A DNA stretch of 64,000 nucleotides from Leadbetterella lacustris. GTDB taxonomy: Bacteria; Bacteroidota; Bacteroidia; Cytophagales; Spirosomataceae. The notes beneath the pieces were generated by a model. The model saw only the letters and a list, made by a program, of their open reading frames with translations, did not search any database and had not been told where the DNA came from. Positions 1-8,700 of the stretch are shown piece after piece. Position 1 is the stretch's first letter, and the number at the start of each line of letters is the position of its first letter. Position numbers and translations under genes: made by a program. Location of the stretch: positions 1-64,000 of the forward strand of contig OZ248457.1 of the NCBI GenBank assembly GCA_965234335.1. The letters run 5' to 3'.

Positions 1-257
1 TAATCTACTTTCGACAACATTTCTTTGCTTACGAGGCTTCATCATTGGTTCACTTTCGTTCAACTCAAGTACACTTACCTACAGCAGTTTAATCGCCGTT
101 TTTCCTTTATCGCTCACCACTATAATGTTTCCATCACAGCAGCATAAAGTGGTTTGGCGGCTTCTCCTGAAAGACGCCACCGAGAGGCCTTCTCTCATCT
201 AAATTAAAGCACTCCTCAGATTCACATCTGGAGATTCAAGTCACACACGGACCACAC
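1..257 (-). mobile_element. Probable group II intron, 5' portion (domain I), running off the left edge
   Basis: Read on the minus strand, the sequence starts with GTGTG at 257-253 (a second GTGTG lies at 248-244), which fits the GUGYG 5' end of group II introns. Next come compact helices: CTCCAGAT pairing with ATCTGAGGAG, then GGTGGC pairing with GCCGCC around a GTCTTTCAGGAGAA loop. Further in is GTACTTGAGTTGAACG followed by GAAAGTGAACC. No long open frame is present, so this is structured RNA rather than coding sequence. The intron-encoded reverse transcriptase and domains V/VI would lie left of the window. The call rests on remembered family features and visible helices, not on a covariance-model search. 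Confidence 0.5.
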
Positions 258-961
258 AAAAAATATAAGGAACAATTAGTATTTAATTTAAAAATCATAA
301 CTAACTGATAATTAGTAATTAGTAGCAATTGTTGTTTTATAAGTGTTTGATTATTAGTTTTTTATTTTCCTCCGAAACTTTAGTAAGAAATAAAAAATAC
401 TAGCGTCCGACAAAATATCAATTGATGGGCACTAAATTCTTAAACATTTGGTAATGAACAACCCCAGAGGGGTAGAAGTATATTAACAAAAACAACCCCT
501 ATAGAACCCCAAACCCTGTAAGGGTTTAACATTCAGACAATTGAGATTCTTCGTAATAAATTTATCAGATTGGAGTAATAAAAAATCGCAACTACTTGAC
601 TTACAAATGGTTGAAACTTGAAATTATGAAGAGACAGGGACTACCCCATGGTTATTCTAAATTTACAAACTATCGAATATATCAAACACAACAACTTTAT
701 ATATAAATTCCTCATTACACATCACCTCGAGAGGCAGATAATTATTCAAAGTTTTAGTTTAAAAGGCCAAATTTTAGAAATAGGTCATTTTTGGATAAGA
801 AAATCCGTTCATCGATAAGCCCAGAGGCAATTTCTTAAAAAAAATCATGTGCTATGGTTTCCAATTGGTAGTTTTTTTCCAAAGGGCAAATAAGACATGC
901 TTAAATTAACATATTCATTGTTTTCGATTGCTTTAAATCTTAAAAGGTATAATATTTTTTA
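258..961. other. Gene-free AT-rich stretch between the intron and hsdM
   Basis: No open frame with protein-like composition is visible on either strand. The stretch holds small GC-rich palindromes around 461-527 and otherwise AT-rich sequence. It may be debris of older insertions, but nothing in it could be identified. Confidence 0.6.
461..527. repeat. Cluster of small palindromes of interspersed-repeat type
   Basis: ACCCCAGAGGGGT (461-473) is a short hairpin. AAACCCT-gta-AGGGTTT (511-527) is a second, and an AACCCC motif lies between them twice. GC-rich palindromes in AT-rich intergenic DNA are typical of dispersed palindromic elements in Bacteroidota. Copy number elsewhere in the genome is unknown. 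Confidence 0.45.
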
Positions 962-969
962 TACTTTTG
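962..969 (+). promoter_or_regulatory. Putative hsdM promoter -7 element
   Basis: TACTTTTG matches the Bacteroidota -7 consensus TAnnTTTG and lies 28 bp upstream of the hsdM ATG. No clear TTTG -33 box sits at the expected distance, so the assignment is tentative. Confidence 0.4.
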
Positions 970-997
970 TTTAGCACATAAAAAATTGAACTCCCGA

Positions 998-2557
998 ATG
1001 GCCAAACAAAAAACGATTTCAGAAGAACCACTTGAAAAACAACTATGGAAGACCGCAGATAAGCTACGTAAGAACATAGACGCAGCCGAATACAAGCATA
1101 TCGTACTTGGTTTGATATTTTTGAAATACATTTCCGATGCCTTCGAAGAAAAATTTCAACAATTGACACTTGAAATTGAACAAGGTGCCGACCCCGAAGA
1201 CCGTGACGAATACAAAGCAGAGAATATTTTCTTCGTACCTCAAGATGCTCGTTGGAATTACCTGCAATCGCAAGCCAAACTGCCAGAAATTGGCAAAATA
1301 GTGGATGAGGCGATGGATTCCATAGAAAAGGAAAACACACCGTTAAAAGGTGTTTTACCGAAGGTATATGCCCGACAAAACCTCGACCCCACAAGTTTAG
1401 GTGAATTGATTGACTTAATAGGCAATATTGCACTTGGAGATGCAAAATCACGAAGTGCCGATGTGTTGGGCCATGTTTTTGAATATTTTTTAGGTGAATT
1501 TGCACTAGCTGAAGGGAAAAAAGGAGGACAGTTCTACACGCCCCGAAGTGTTGTGGAATTGCTCGTAAAAATGCTTGAACCTTACAAAGGAAGGGTTTTT
1601 GATCCATGTTGCGGTTCTGGAGGGATGTTTGTTCAATCAGAGAAGTTTGTATTAGAACACCAAGGAAGACTAAACGATATCTCCATTTATGGCCAAGAAA
1701 GCAACCAAACCACTTGGAGGCTGGCAAAAATGAACCTCGCCATTAGAGGCATAGACAGCTCACAAGTAAAATGGAACAATGAAGGCTCGTTTCTCAATAA
1801 TGCCCACAAAGACCTAAAAGCCGATTATATCATAGCCAATCCACCATTTAATGTGAGCGATTGGGGCGGCGAACAAATGCGAAATGATGCACGTTGGCAA
1901 TTAGGCATTCCGCCGACAGGAAACGCCAATTTTGCTTGGATGCAGCATTTTATTTACCATCTCGCACCTACTGGCCAAGCGGGAGTAGTACTTGCAAAAG
2001 GTGCTTTGACTTCCAAAACTTCGGGTGAGGGTGACATTAGGCGTGCCTTAGTTGAAAACGGATTCATAGATTGTATTGTAAACTTACCTGCAAAACTATT
2101 CTTAAATACCCAAATACCCGCCTCTTTGTGGTTTATGAGCCGGGATAGAGCAGGAACTCCCTCTCCTTCGGAGAGGGTCGGGGTGAGGTTAAGAGATCGC
2201 CGCAATGAAATTTTGTTTATTGATGCCAGAAACTTGGGTTTTTTGATAAACCGAAGAACAAAGGAGTTATCAGACGAAGACATTCAGAAAATTGCAGACA
2301 CTTATCACAACTGGCGAAACAAAGATGGCAATTATGAAGACATTGCTGGTTTTTGTGCTTCAGCACCTATTACAAAAGTAGCTGAGCTTGATTTTGTGCT
2401 TACGCCCGGTCGTTATGTGGGTTTGCCTGACGATGAAGACGATTTTGATTTTGCTGAGCGATTTGCGGGTTTAAAAGCTGAATTAGAGGCTCAACTGAAG
2501 GAAGAAGCCCAACTCAATGAAATAATTGCTGCTAACCTTTTAAAAATCAAAATTTAA
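998..2557 (+). CDS. hsdM: Type I restriction-modification methyltransferase subunit HsdM
   Basis: The product is the N6-adenine DNA methyltransferase subunit that, with HsdS, modifies the recognition site and, with HsdR, forms the restriction complex. The HsdM N-terminal helical domain covers roughly residues 10-140. The SAM-binding motif FDPCCGSGGMF is near residue 201 and the catalytic NPPF motif near 281. The frame stays open back to a TTG at 986, but the ATG at 998 gives the usual MAKQK-like start and is preferred. Length (519 aa) is normal for the family. Residues near 387-399 (TPSPSERVGVRL) are an in-frame palindromic repeat insertion between the conserved LWFMSRD and RRNEILFIDAR stretches. 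The gene leads an operon of dinD', hsdS, a toxin-antitoxin pair and hsdR. Confidence 0.95.
   Translation: MAKQKTISEEPLEKQLWKTADKLRKNIDAAEYKHIVLGLIFLKYISDAFEEKFQQLTLEIEQGADPEDRDEYKAENIFFVPQDARWNYLQSQAKLPEIGKIVDEAMDSIEKENTPLKGVLPKVYARQNLDPTSLGELIDLIGNIALGDAKSRSADVLGHVFEYFLGEFALAEGKKGGQFYTPRSVVELLVKMLEPYKGRVFDPCCGSGGMFVQSEKFVLEHQGRLNDISIYGQESNQTTWRLAKMNLAIRGIDSSQVKWNNEGSFLNNAHKDLKADYIIANPPFNVSDWGGEQMRNDARWQLGIPPTGNANFAWMQHFIYHLAPTGQAGVVLAKGALTSKTSGEGDIRRALVENGFIDCIVNLPAKLFLNTQIPASLWFMSRDRAGTPSPSERVGVRLRDRRNEILFIDARNLGFLINRRTKELSDEDIQKIADTYHNWRNKDGNYEDIAGFCASAPITKVAELDFVLTPGRYVGLPDDEDDFDFAERFAGLKAELEAQLKEEAQLNEIIAANLLKIKI
2155..2190 (+). repeat. Palindromic repeat inserted in frame inside hsdM
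   Basis: CCCTCTCC (2159-2166), TTC, GGAGAGGG (2170-2177) is a perfect 8-bp hairpin, followed by TCGGGGTGAGG. The codons read PSPSERVGVR, which has no counterpart in the HsdM fold between LWFMSRD and RRNEILF. The opposite strand reads LTPTLSEGEG, the usual translation of this repeat type. A related unit lies at 23960-23981. Confidence 0.75.
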
Positions 2558-2560
2558 GTC

Positions 2561-2962
2561 ATGACCAACGAACTTACCAATACACACCTAAGTCTGTTTG
2601 AAGAAATTAAACAAACGGATGAAACTGGAAATGAATTTTGGAGTGCCAGAGAATTGTCTAAGGTGCTGGAGTATGCAGAGTACAGAAACTTTAAGCCTGT
2701 TATAGAAAAGGCTAAAGATGCATGTAAAAATAGTGACCAAGAAATACAAAATCATTTCGTGGAGTTCCACGAGATGGTAAAAATAGGCTCAGGTGCTGAG
2801 CGTGGTTTTGATGACGGTGTAAAACTTTCACGTTACGCCTGTTATTTGATAGTACAAAACGCCGACCGAAAGAAAGAAAAAATCATGAAATCATCAAATC
2901 TTAAAAATCATGGTTCAGACACTATAGCCACTAACCTTTTAAAGATTAGAATCAATGGATGA
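2561..2962 (+). pseudogene. dinD: Truncated DNA-damage-inducible protein D (DinD) with a repeat-derived tail
   Basis: Residues 10-107 match the N-terminal half of DinD: FEEIK, the WSARELSKVLEYAEYRNF segment, IEKAKDAC, and the MVKIGSG to LSRYACYLIVQNAD block. Full-length DinD is about 270 aa; this frame ends at 133. After QNAD the sequence becomes an 8-nt periodic repeat (2881-2920) and then ATNLLKIRING, which closely resembles the hsdM C-terminus (AANLLKIKI). The stop overlaps the hsdS start. The reading frame is intact, so a short protein may be made, but the conserved C-terminal half is missing. dinD is a known passenger in type I RM operons; this copy looks decayed by deletion and repeat insertion. 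Confidence 0.75.
2881..2920 (+). repeat. 8-nt periodic microrepeat ending in GTTCAGAC
   Basis: The segment reads in consecutive 8-mers: AATCATGA, AATCATCA, AATCTTAA, AAATCATG, GTTCAGAC. It replaces the expected dinD coding sequence exactly where homology to DinD ends, so it marks the rearrangement point. I believe similar AATCATG/GGTTCAGAC tracts are dispersed in other Bacteroidota, but this was not checked. Confidence 0.6.
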
Positions 2963-4160
2963 GATTGTAGAAAAACCGCTTAAAGAAATTGGTTGTAGCT
3001 TGTTATCAGGTTTTGCTTTTAAAAGCTCAGATTATGCATCTAATGGCATTCCAGTAATAAAAATTGGTAATATACAAAACCGAATAGTTACAGTTGATAT
3101 TAATGGGGATTATGTTTCAGAAGAACTTATTGACGATAAAACAATAAAATTTCTTTTAAACAATAGCGATATACTTATCGCTATGACTGGACAAGGTAGT
3201 GTTGGAAGAGTTGGAAAATTAAAATTAAGGAATAACCAAAAAGCATTTCTTAATCAAAGGGTTGGTAAATTTCTATGCGATGAAGTTGGAATAAACAAAG
3301 ATTACCTATATTATATATTAACAACAAATAAATTTCAAGATTATCTTTTTAACACTGGTGCAGGAAGTGGGCAACCAAACCTGAGCCCTGAATTAATATT
3401 ACAAACTGAAATTCCATGGGTTGAATATAAAGAACAAACCGCCATCGCTTCCATCCTCAGCAGTTTAGACGATAAAATAGACCTTCTGCACCGCCAAAAC
3501 GCTACCCTAGAAAAAATGGCTGAAACGCTATTTAGGCAGTGGTTTGTGGAAGAGGCTAAGGAGGAGTGGGAAACCGATACTTTAGGAAAACAATTTGATA
3601 TTGGTATTGGACGAACACCGCCAAGAAAAGAGCACCATTGGTTTTCAGAAAACCTAATGGATATAAAGTGGGTCTCCATAAAAGACATGGGTAATTCTGG
3701 TGTTTATATTAGTAATGTTTCCGAATACTTGACAAGAGAGGCGGTAGAAAGATTTAGCATTCCCATTATACCCGAAAATACAGTAATGCTAAGTTTCAAA
3801 ATGACTATTGGAAGATTAGCTATTACAACCGAAAAAATGCTTTCTAATGAAGCAATCGCTCATTTTTCCATAAAAAAAAATTCAAAATTATTTTCTGAAT
3901 TTCTATATCTCTATTTGAAAACTTATCAATGGGAACAATTGGGAAGTACCTCATCAATTGTAGAATCTATTAATTCTCAAATGATAAAGCAAATGAAAAT
4001 CGTAATTCCAGAGGAAAATTTACTTATGGAGTTTAAGGAAATTATTAAACCTTACTTTAAGAAAATCAAATCAAACCAAACCCAAATCTGCACGCTCACT
4101 GGCATGCGAGATACGTTGTTACCGAAGTTGATGAGTGGGGAGGTTAGGGTGGAAATTTAA
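2955..4160 (+). CDS. hsdS: Type I restriction-modification specificity subunit HsdS
   Basis: HsdS reads the bipartite DNA target through two target-recognition domains. TRD1 covers about residues 1-155 and ends in the conserved EQTAIASILSSLDDKIDLL helix. The central spacer helix runs through LEKMAETLFRQWFVE. TRD2 covers about 210-370 and ends with the second conserved helix (ICTLTGMRDTLLPKLMSGEV). Length (401 aa) is normal. The ATG at 2955 overlaps the dinD' stop (ATGGATGA), a typical translational-coupling arrangement. The target sequence cannot be predicted by eye. Confidence 0.93.
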   Translation: MDEIVEKPLKEIGCSLLSGFAFKSSDYASNGIPVIKIGNIQNRIVTVDINGDYVSEELIDDKTIKFLLNNSDILIAMTGQGSVGRVGKLKLRNNQKAFLNQRVGKFLCDEVGINKDYLYYILTTNKFQDYLFNTGAGSGQPNLSPELILQTEIPWVEYKEQTAIASILSSLDDKIDLLHRQNATLEKMAETLFRQWFVEEAKEEWETDTLGKQFDIGIGRTPPRKEHHWFSENLMDIKWVSIKDMGNSGVYISNVSEYLTREAVERFSIPIIPENTVMLSFKMTIGRLAITTEKMLSNEAIAHFSIKKNSKLFSEFLYLYLKTYQWEQLGSTSSIVESINSQMIKQMKIVIPEENLLMEFKEIIKPYFKKIKSNQTQICTLTGMRDTLLPKLMSGEVRVEI

Positions 4161-4199
4161 TAATAACTTACAGTTAGTGTAAATTAAAAAATATTATGT

Positions 4200-4207
4200 T
4201 AATTTTG
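4200..4207 (+). promoter_or_regulatory. Putative internal promoter for the toxin-antitoxin pair
   Basis: TAATTTTG fits TAnnTTTG and ends 2 bp before the GTG start of the toxin gene. A transcript from it would be essentially leaderless. It would let the toxin-antitoxin pair be expressed independently of hsdM. The -33 box is not clear. Confidence 0.4.
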
Positions 4208-4209
4208 CG

Positions 4210-4542
4210 GTGGATATAAAATTTGGCAATAATAAACTCAAAAAATTAGCAAATGACCCTTCTAAGTGTAGAAAGGAAATGGGGGACAAGCGAGGAAATA
4301 TTTTTTTAAGGCGACTCAATGATCTGAGAATTGCCGACACATTAGAAGACGTAAGGAATTTGCCAGGTAGGTTCCATGAACTAACAGGAAACTTGAAAGG
4401 TCAATGGGCTTGCGATCTCGACCATCCATATCGACTTATTTTTACTCCTCAAGAAGACCCAATACCTACAAATAATGCAGGCCAATATTTGTGGTTGGAA
4501 ATAACAGGAGTGGAAATTTTGGAAATTAAGGATTATCACTAA
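4210..4542 (+). CDS. higB: HigB-like (RelE/ParE superfamily) toxin
   Basis: This 110-aa protein has the features of the HigB/plasmid-killer branch of the RelE superfamily: an N-terminal IKFGNNKLKKLA strand-helix, a middle RLNDLRIADTLEDVRNLPGRFHEL segment, and the core WACDLDHPYRLIF strand with the conserved arginine. Toxins of this family are ribosome-dependent mRNA endonucleases. The start is GTG at 4210; no ATG gives a better start, and VDIKF aligns with usual family N-termini. It is 5 bp upstream of its antitoxin and 49 bp after hsdS, inside the type I RM operon, where such pairs can make loss of the locus costly. Confidence 0.8.
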   Translation: MDIKFGNNKLKKLANDPSKCRKEMGDKRGNIFLRRLNDLRIADTLEDVRNLPGRFHELTGNLKGQWACDLDHPYRLIFTPQEDPIPTNNAGQYLWLEITGVEILEIKDYH

Positions 4543-4547
4543 ATCAA

Positions 4548-5645
4548 ATGAAAATGTCAACCAAAAATGAATACTATTCTAATATTGCATTCCATCCTGG
4601 AGAAACTCTGAAAGAAAAGTTGGAAGAATTAAATATGGGTCCCAAAGAATTTGCAATTAGAACAGGAAAACCAGAAAAAACTATAATTGCAATACTTAAA
4701 GGGGAAAGTTCTTTAACACCAGAAATGGCCATATTATTCGAAAATGTCCTTAAAATTCCTGCAAGATTTTGGATTAAAAAACAATATATTTTCGATGAAT
4801 TTAAAGCACGAGAAAAAAGAGCCGAAACTTTAGAGTTGGCCAAAAATTGGGCAAAATCTTTCCCAATTAAAGATATGGTTCAAAAAAGATGGATTGTTGC
4901 CAGTATGAAAACAGAGGAACTTGTGGCTGAATTGTTTAGTTTTTTTGGAGTAAGTTCTCCCCTTGCGTGGGAAAATTATTTTTACAATAAACAACTCAAA
5001 GTTGCTTTCCGAATTTCTTTGGCACATACCAAAGACCCATTTTCTATATCAGCCTGGATAAGACAAGGTGAAATTCAGTCATCAAAATTAATTTGCGGAA
5101 ATTTTTCAGAAAGCCTTTTTAGATCGGCACTTCTACAAATAAAATCTATTATGGCCACTCAGCCTACTGATTTTTTCGAAAGGTTACAAAGTATTTGTTT
5201 AGAAGCTGGAGTAAAAGTTGTTTATACCCCAAGTATTAATAAAGCACCATTAAGTGGAGCTACTAGGTGGATTGACAATAATCCAATTATACAATTGTCG
5301 GGAAGATATAAGCAAAATGACAGGTTTTGGTTTACATTTTTTCATGAAGCGGGCCATATTCTTCTTCATGGTAAAAAAGATATATTTTTAGAAGATATAG
5401 AATATTCAGAATGTGATATTTTAAAGGAAGAAGAGGCAAATAAATTTGCAGAAAAATGGACTTTTTCCGATGAACAGGAAGAAGAAGTTTTGACATTTGG
5501 CCCCTTATCTTTGGAAACGATTAAAATATTTGCATCTAAATTTAATACTCATCCTGCCATGATTATTGGTAGATTTCAAAAAAAACAATTAATACCTTAT
5601 TCAGCAGGAAGAGATTTTTTTGTCAAACTTGAATTTACCGATTAA
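4548..5645 (+). CDS. higA: HigA-type antitoxin fused to ImmA/IrrE-like metallopeptidase
   Basis: The N-terminus (about residues 10-75) is an XRE-family helix-turn-helix of HigA type: HPGETLKEKLEELNMGPKEF, then TGKPEKTIIAILKG and ARFWIKKQ. The C-terminal half carries the zinc metallopeptidase signature HEAGH at 266-270 within WFTFFHEAGHILLHGK, with a following EEEANKFAEKW helix that can supply the third ligand; this is the ImmA/IrrE (M78) family. At 365 aa it is much longer than a simple HigA (about 100 aa). DNA-binding autoregulator plus protease in one chain suggests regulated proteolysis of a repressor or of itself; the substrate is unknown. ATG at 4548 is used; a second ATG lies 6 bp downstream. 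Confidence 0.82.
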   Translation: MKMSTKNEYYSNIAFHPGETLKEKLEELNMGPKEFAIRTGKPEKTIIAILKGESSLTPEMAILFENVLKIPARFWIKKQYIFDEFKAREKRAETLELAKNWAKSFPIKDMVQKRWIVASMKTEELVAELFSFFGVSSPLAWENYFYNKQLKVAFRISLAHTKDPFSISAWIRQGEIQSSKLICGNFSESLFRSALLQIKSIMATQPTDFFERLQSICLEAGVKVVYTPSINKAPLSGATRWIDNNPIIQLSGRYKQNDRFWFTFFHEAGHILLHGKKDIFLEDIEYSECDILKEEEANKFAEKWTFSDEQEEEVLTFGPLSLETIKIFASKFNTHPAMIIGRFQKKQLIPYSAGRDFFVKLEFTD

Positions 5646-5759
5646 ACCAATTGACATTTAATTACCTTTCCATTAGTTTATTATTTTGGTTTATTTCGAA
5701 ATATAAATTTCTTGAAAATCTAAGATTTTGTTTAAATTTTGTTAAAAAATGACTCTATA

Positions 5760-8700
5760 ATGCTTACCGAAAACCACATAGAACAATTAGCCATAGAAAA
5801 CCTCCAAAAAGAAGGTTACAAATATTGTTATGGCCCAGCAATTGCTCCTGATGGTGAATCGGCAGAGCGAGAAAGCTTTGAGCAAGTTTTGCTTTTGGGT
5901 AGGCTAAACAGTGCTTTGGTTAAAAATAATCCGCATTTAACCCATGCCGAGGTTCAGGAGGCCTTGAAAGAAATACAAAGGATAGCTTCGCCAGATTTGT
6001 TGACCAATAACGAGCTTTTTCATAAATACTTAACCGAAGGCATCCCTGTCACCAAAAGAATCGATAACAACGAGCGAGGTGATTTGGCATTTATGATTGA
6101 CTTCAAAAATCCAAATGCCAATGACTTTTTAGTTGTCAATCAGTTTGTAATCAAAGAAAATGGCCAAATCAAAAGGCCAGATTTATTGCTATTCGTAAAC
6201 GGCATTCCGTTGGTCGTAATTGAGCTAAAAAAAGCCAATGACGAAACTACTAGCATTCGTTCGGCCTTCCAGCAAATAGGCACTTACAAGGCCCAAATAC
6301 CGTCTCTTTTTACTTTTAATGCTTTCAATGTAATTTCTGATGGATTAGAGGCAAAAGCAGGAACCATATCCTCTGATTTTAGTCGGTACTTGGCATGGAA
6401 GTCAATCGATGGCAAAATCGACGCCCACAAACACCAAAGCCAATTGTTAACCTTGATAGGAGGGATGCTCAGCAAAGCCACTTTGTTAGACCTCATCAGG
6501 CATTTTGTGGTTTTTGAAAAAACTAAAAAAGAAGACAAGGGCATTACGAGTATTTTCACCATTAAAAAAATTGCAGCCTATCATCAATATTATGCCGTAA
6601 ACCGAGCAGTAGAATCTACCATTAGAGCAACAGGTTTTCAGTCTAAGAACAAGTATATTCTAAACGAAGACCCCGCTGTATATGGCTTCAGAGACGTAAA
6701 AACCCAACCTGTGGGAGACCGAAAAGGTGGCGTGGTTTGGCATACCCAAGGCAGTGGGAAATCGCTTTCGATGGTGTTTTATACAGGAAAGGTAGTGGTG
6801 ACACTTGACAACCCAACGGTTTTAATCATCACTGACCGCAATGACCTTGATGATCAACTATTTGATACCTTCGCTGGAGCAAAACAATTGCTAAGGCAAG
6901 AACCCGTACAGGCACTTGATAGAGACCACCTGAAAGAATTGCTAAAAGTAGCCTCTGGTGGGGTTGTTTTTACGACAGTTCAAAAATTCCAACCGGAGAC
7001 TGGCAATATCTATGAAACGCTATCTGAAAGAGAAAATATTATCGTAATAGCCGACGAAGCCCACCGAACGCAATATGGCTTCAAGGCCAAAACGGTGGAC
7101 GACAAAGACGAAAACAAAAATGTTATCGGCAAAAAGGTAGTCTATGGTTTTGCCAAATACATGCGTGATGCCTTGCCAAATGCCACATATTTGGGCTTTA
7201 CTGGCACTCCAATCGAAAATTCAGACGTAAACACCCCAGCAGTATTTGGAAACTACGTAGATGTGTATGACATAGCCCAAGCCGTAGCCGATGGAGCAAC
7301 AGTCAGGATATACTATGAAAGTCGCCTCGCCAAAATTAATCTGAGCGATGAAGGCAAAAAACTCGTAAATGAACTAGAAAAAGAATTTACCGAAGAGGAA
7401 CTTGCAGTAAGCGATAAATCCAAAGCCAAATGGACGCAATTGGAGGCTTTGGTGGGTAGTGATAATCGTACTAAAAACATTGCTAAAGATATCATTTCGC
7501 ATTTTGAGGCTCGTCAAAATGTGAGTCAAGGCAAAGGCATGATAGTCTCCATGAGCAGGAGAATCGCAGCTAATTTATATGCAGAGATCATCGCTTTGAG
7601 ACCAGAATGGCACTCTGAGGACCTAGTGAAAGGTAAAATCAAAGTAGTGATGACATCTGCTTCTTCAGATGGTGAGGTGATATCGAAACACCATACCACC
7701 AAAGACCAAAGAAGAAAACTGGCTGAGCGAATGAAAAACCCTGACGATGAGCTTGAACTGGTAATCGTAAGGGATATGTGGCTTACAGGTTTTGACGCCC
7801 CAAGTATGCACACTTTGTATATCGACAAACCTATGAAAGGTCACAATCTAATGCAGGCCATAGCAAGGGTAAACCGAGTTTATAAAGATAAAGAAGGAGG
7901 TTTGATAGTTGATTACTTAGGAATAGCCTCAGACTTAAAAAATGCATTGTCTTTCTATTCTGATGCCGGAGGAAAAGGCGACCCAGCCCAAGCCCAAGAG
8001 CAGGCAGTAAAAATAATGCTCGAAAAGCTTGAGGTGGTTTCAAGAATGTTTCATGGCTATGCTTATGAGGAATATTTCTCTGGCAATACGGCTAAAAAGC
8101 TATCTATGATACTAGAAGCCGAAGATTTGATACTTGGTCTGGAAGATGGCAAAAAACGCTTTGTACAAGAGGTTTCTGCTTTATCGAGAGCGTTGGCCAT
8201 AGCCACTCCTCACGAACAAGCGATGGACGCACAGGAAGAAATTGCTTTTTTTCAAGCCGTAAAAGCCAGATTGGTAAAATTTGAGCCAAGTGGTGCAGGT
8301 AGAAGTTCAGACGAAATCGAGTCCACTATAAAGCAAGTCATTGACAAAGCACTGGTTTCTGAAAAAGTAATTGATGTTTTTGATGCAGCTGGTATCAAAA
8401 AACCAAATATCTCTATTCTTTCTGAGGATTTCATGACTGAGCTGCGAGGCATGAAGCACAAAAACATAGCCTTAGAAGTCCTTAAAAAGCTGTTGAATGA
8501 TGAAATAAAGGTCAGAAGTAAAAGAAATGTGGTACAAGGCCAAAGCCTAATGGAAATGCTCGAAAACTCCATCAGGAAGTACCAAAACAAGATTCTAACA
8601 GCTGTGGAAGTAATAGATGAACTTATCAGGCTCAGCAAGCACATAGTAACTCTTGATGATGAAGCCAAAGCCATGGGGTTGACAAATTTCGAATATGCCT

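Noticed and set aside
1..60. Short frame starting MMKPRKQRNVVESRL on the minus strand at the left edge
   Set aside because: It lies within the probable group II intron domain I and has no ribosome binding or protein-like signal; RNA structure explains it better.
933..1727. 264-codon antisense frame opposite hsdM
   Set aside because: It lies on the strand opposite a clear hsdM with conserved motifs, and has composition of a mirror frame without any recognisable domain.
8252..8674. 140-codon antisense frame opposite hsdR
   Set aside because: hsdR is continuous with conserved sequence here, and the antisense product has serine-rich mirror composition.
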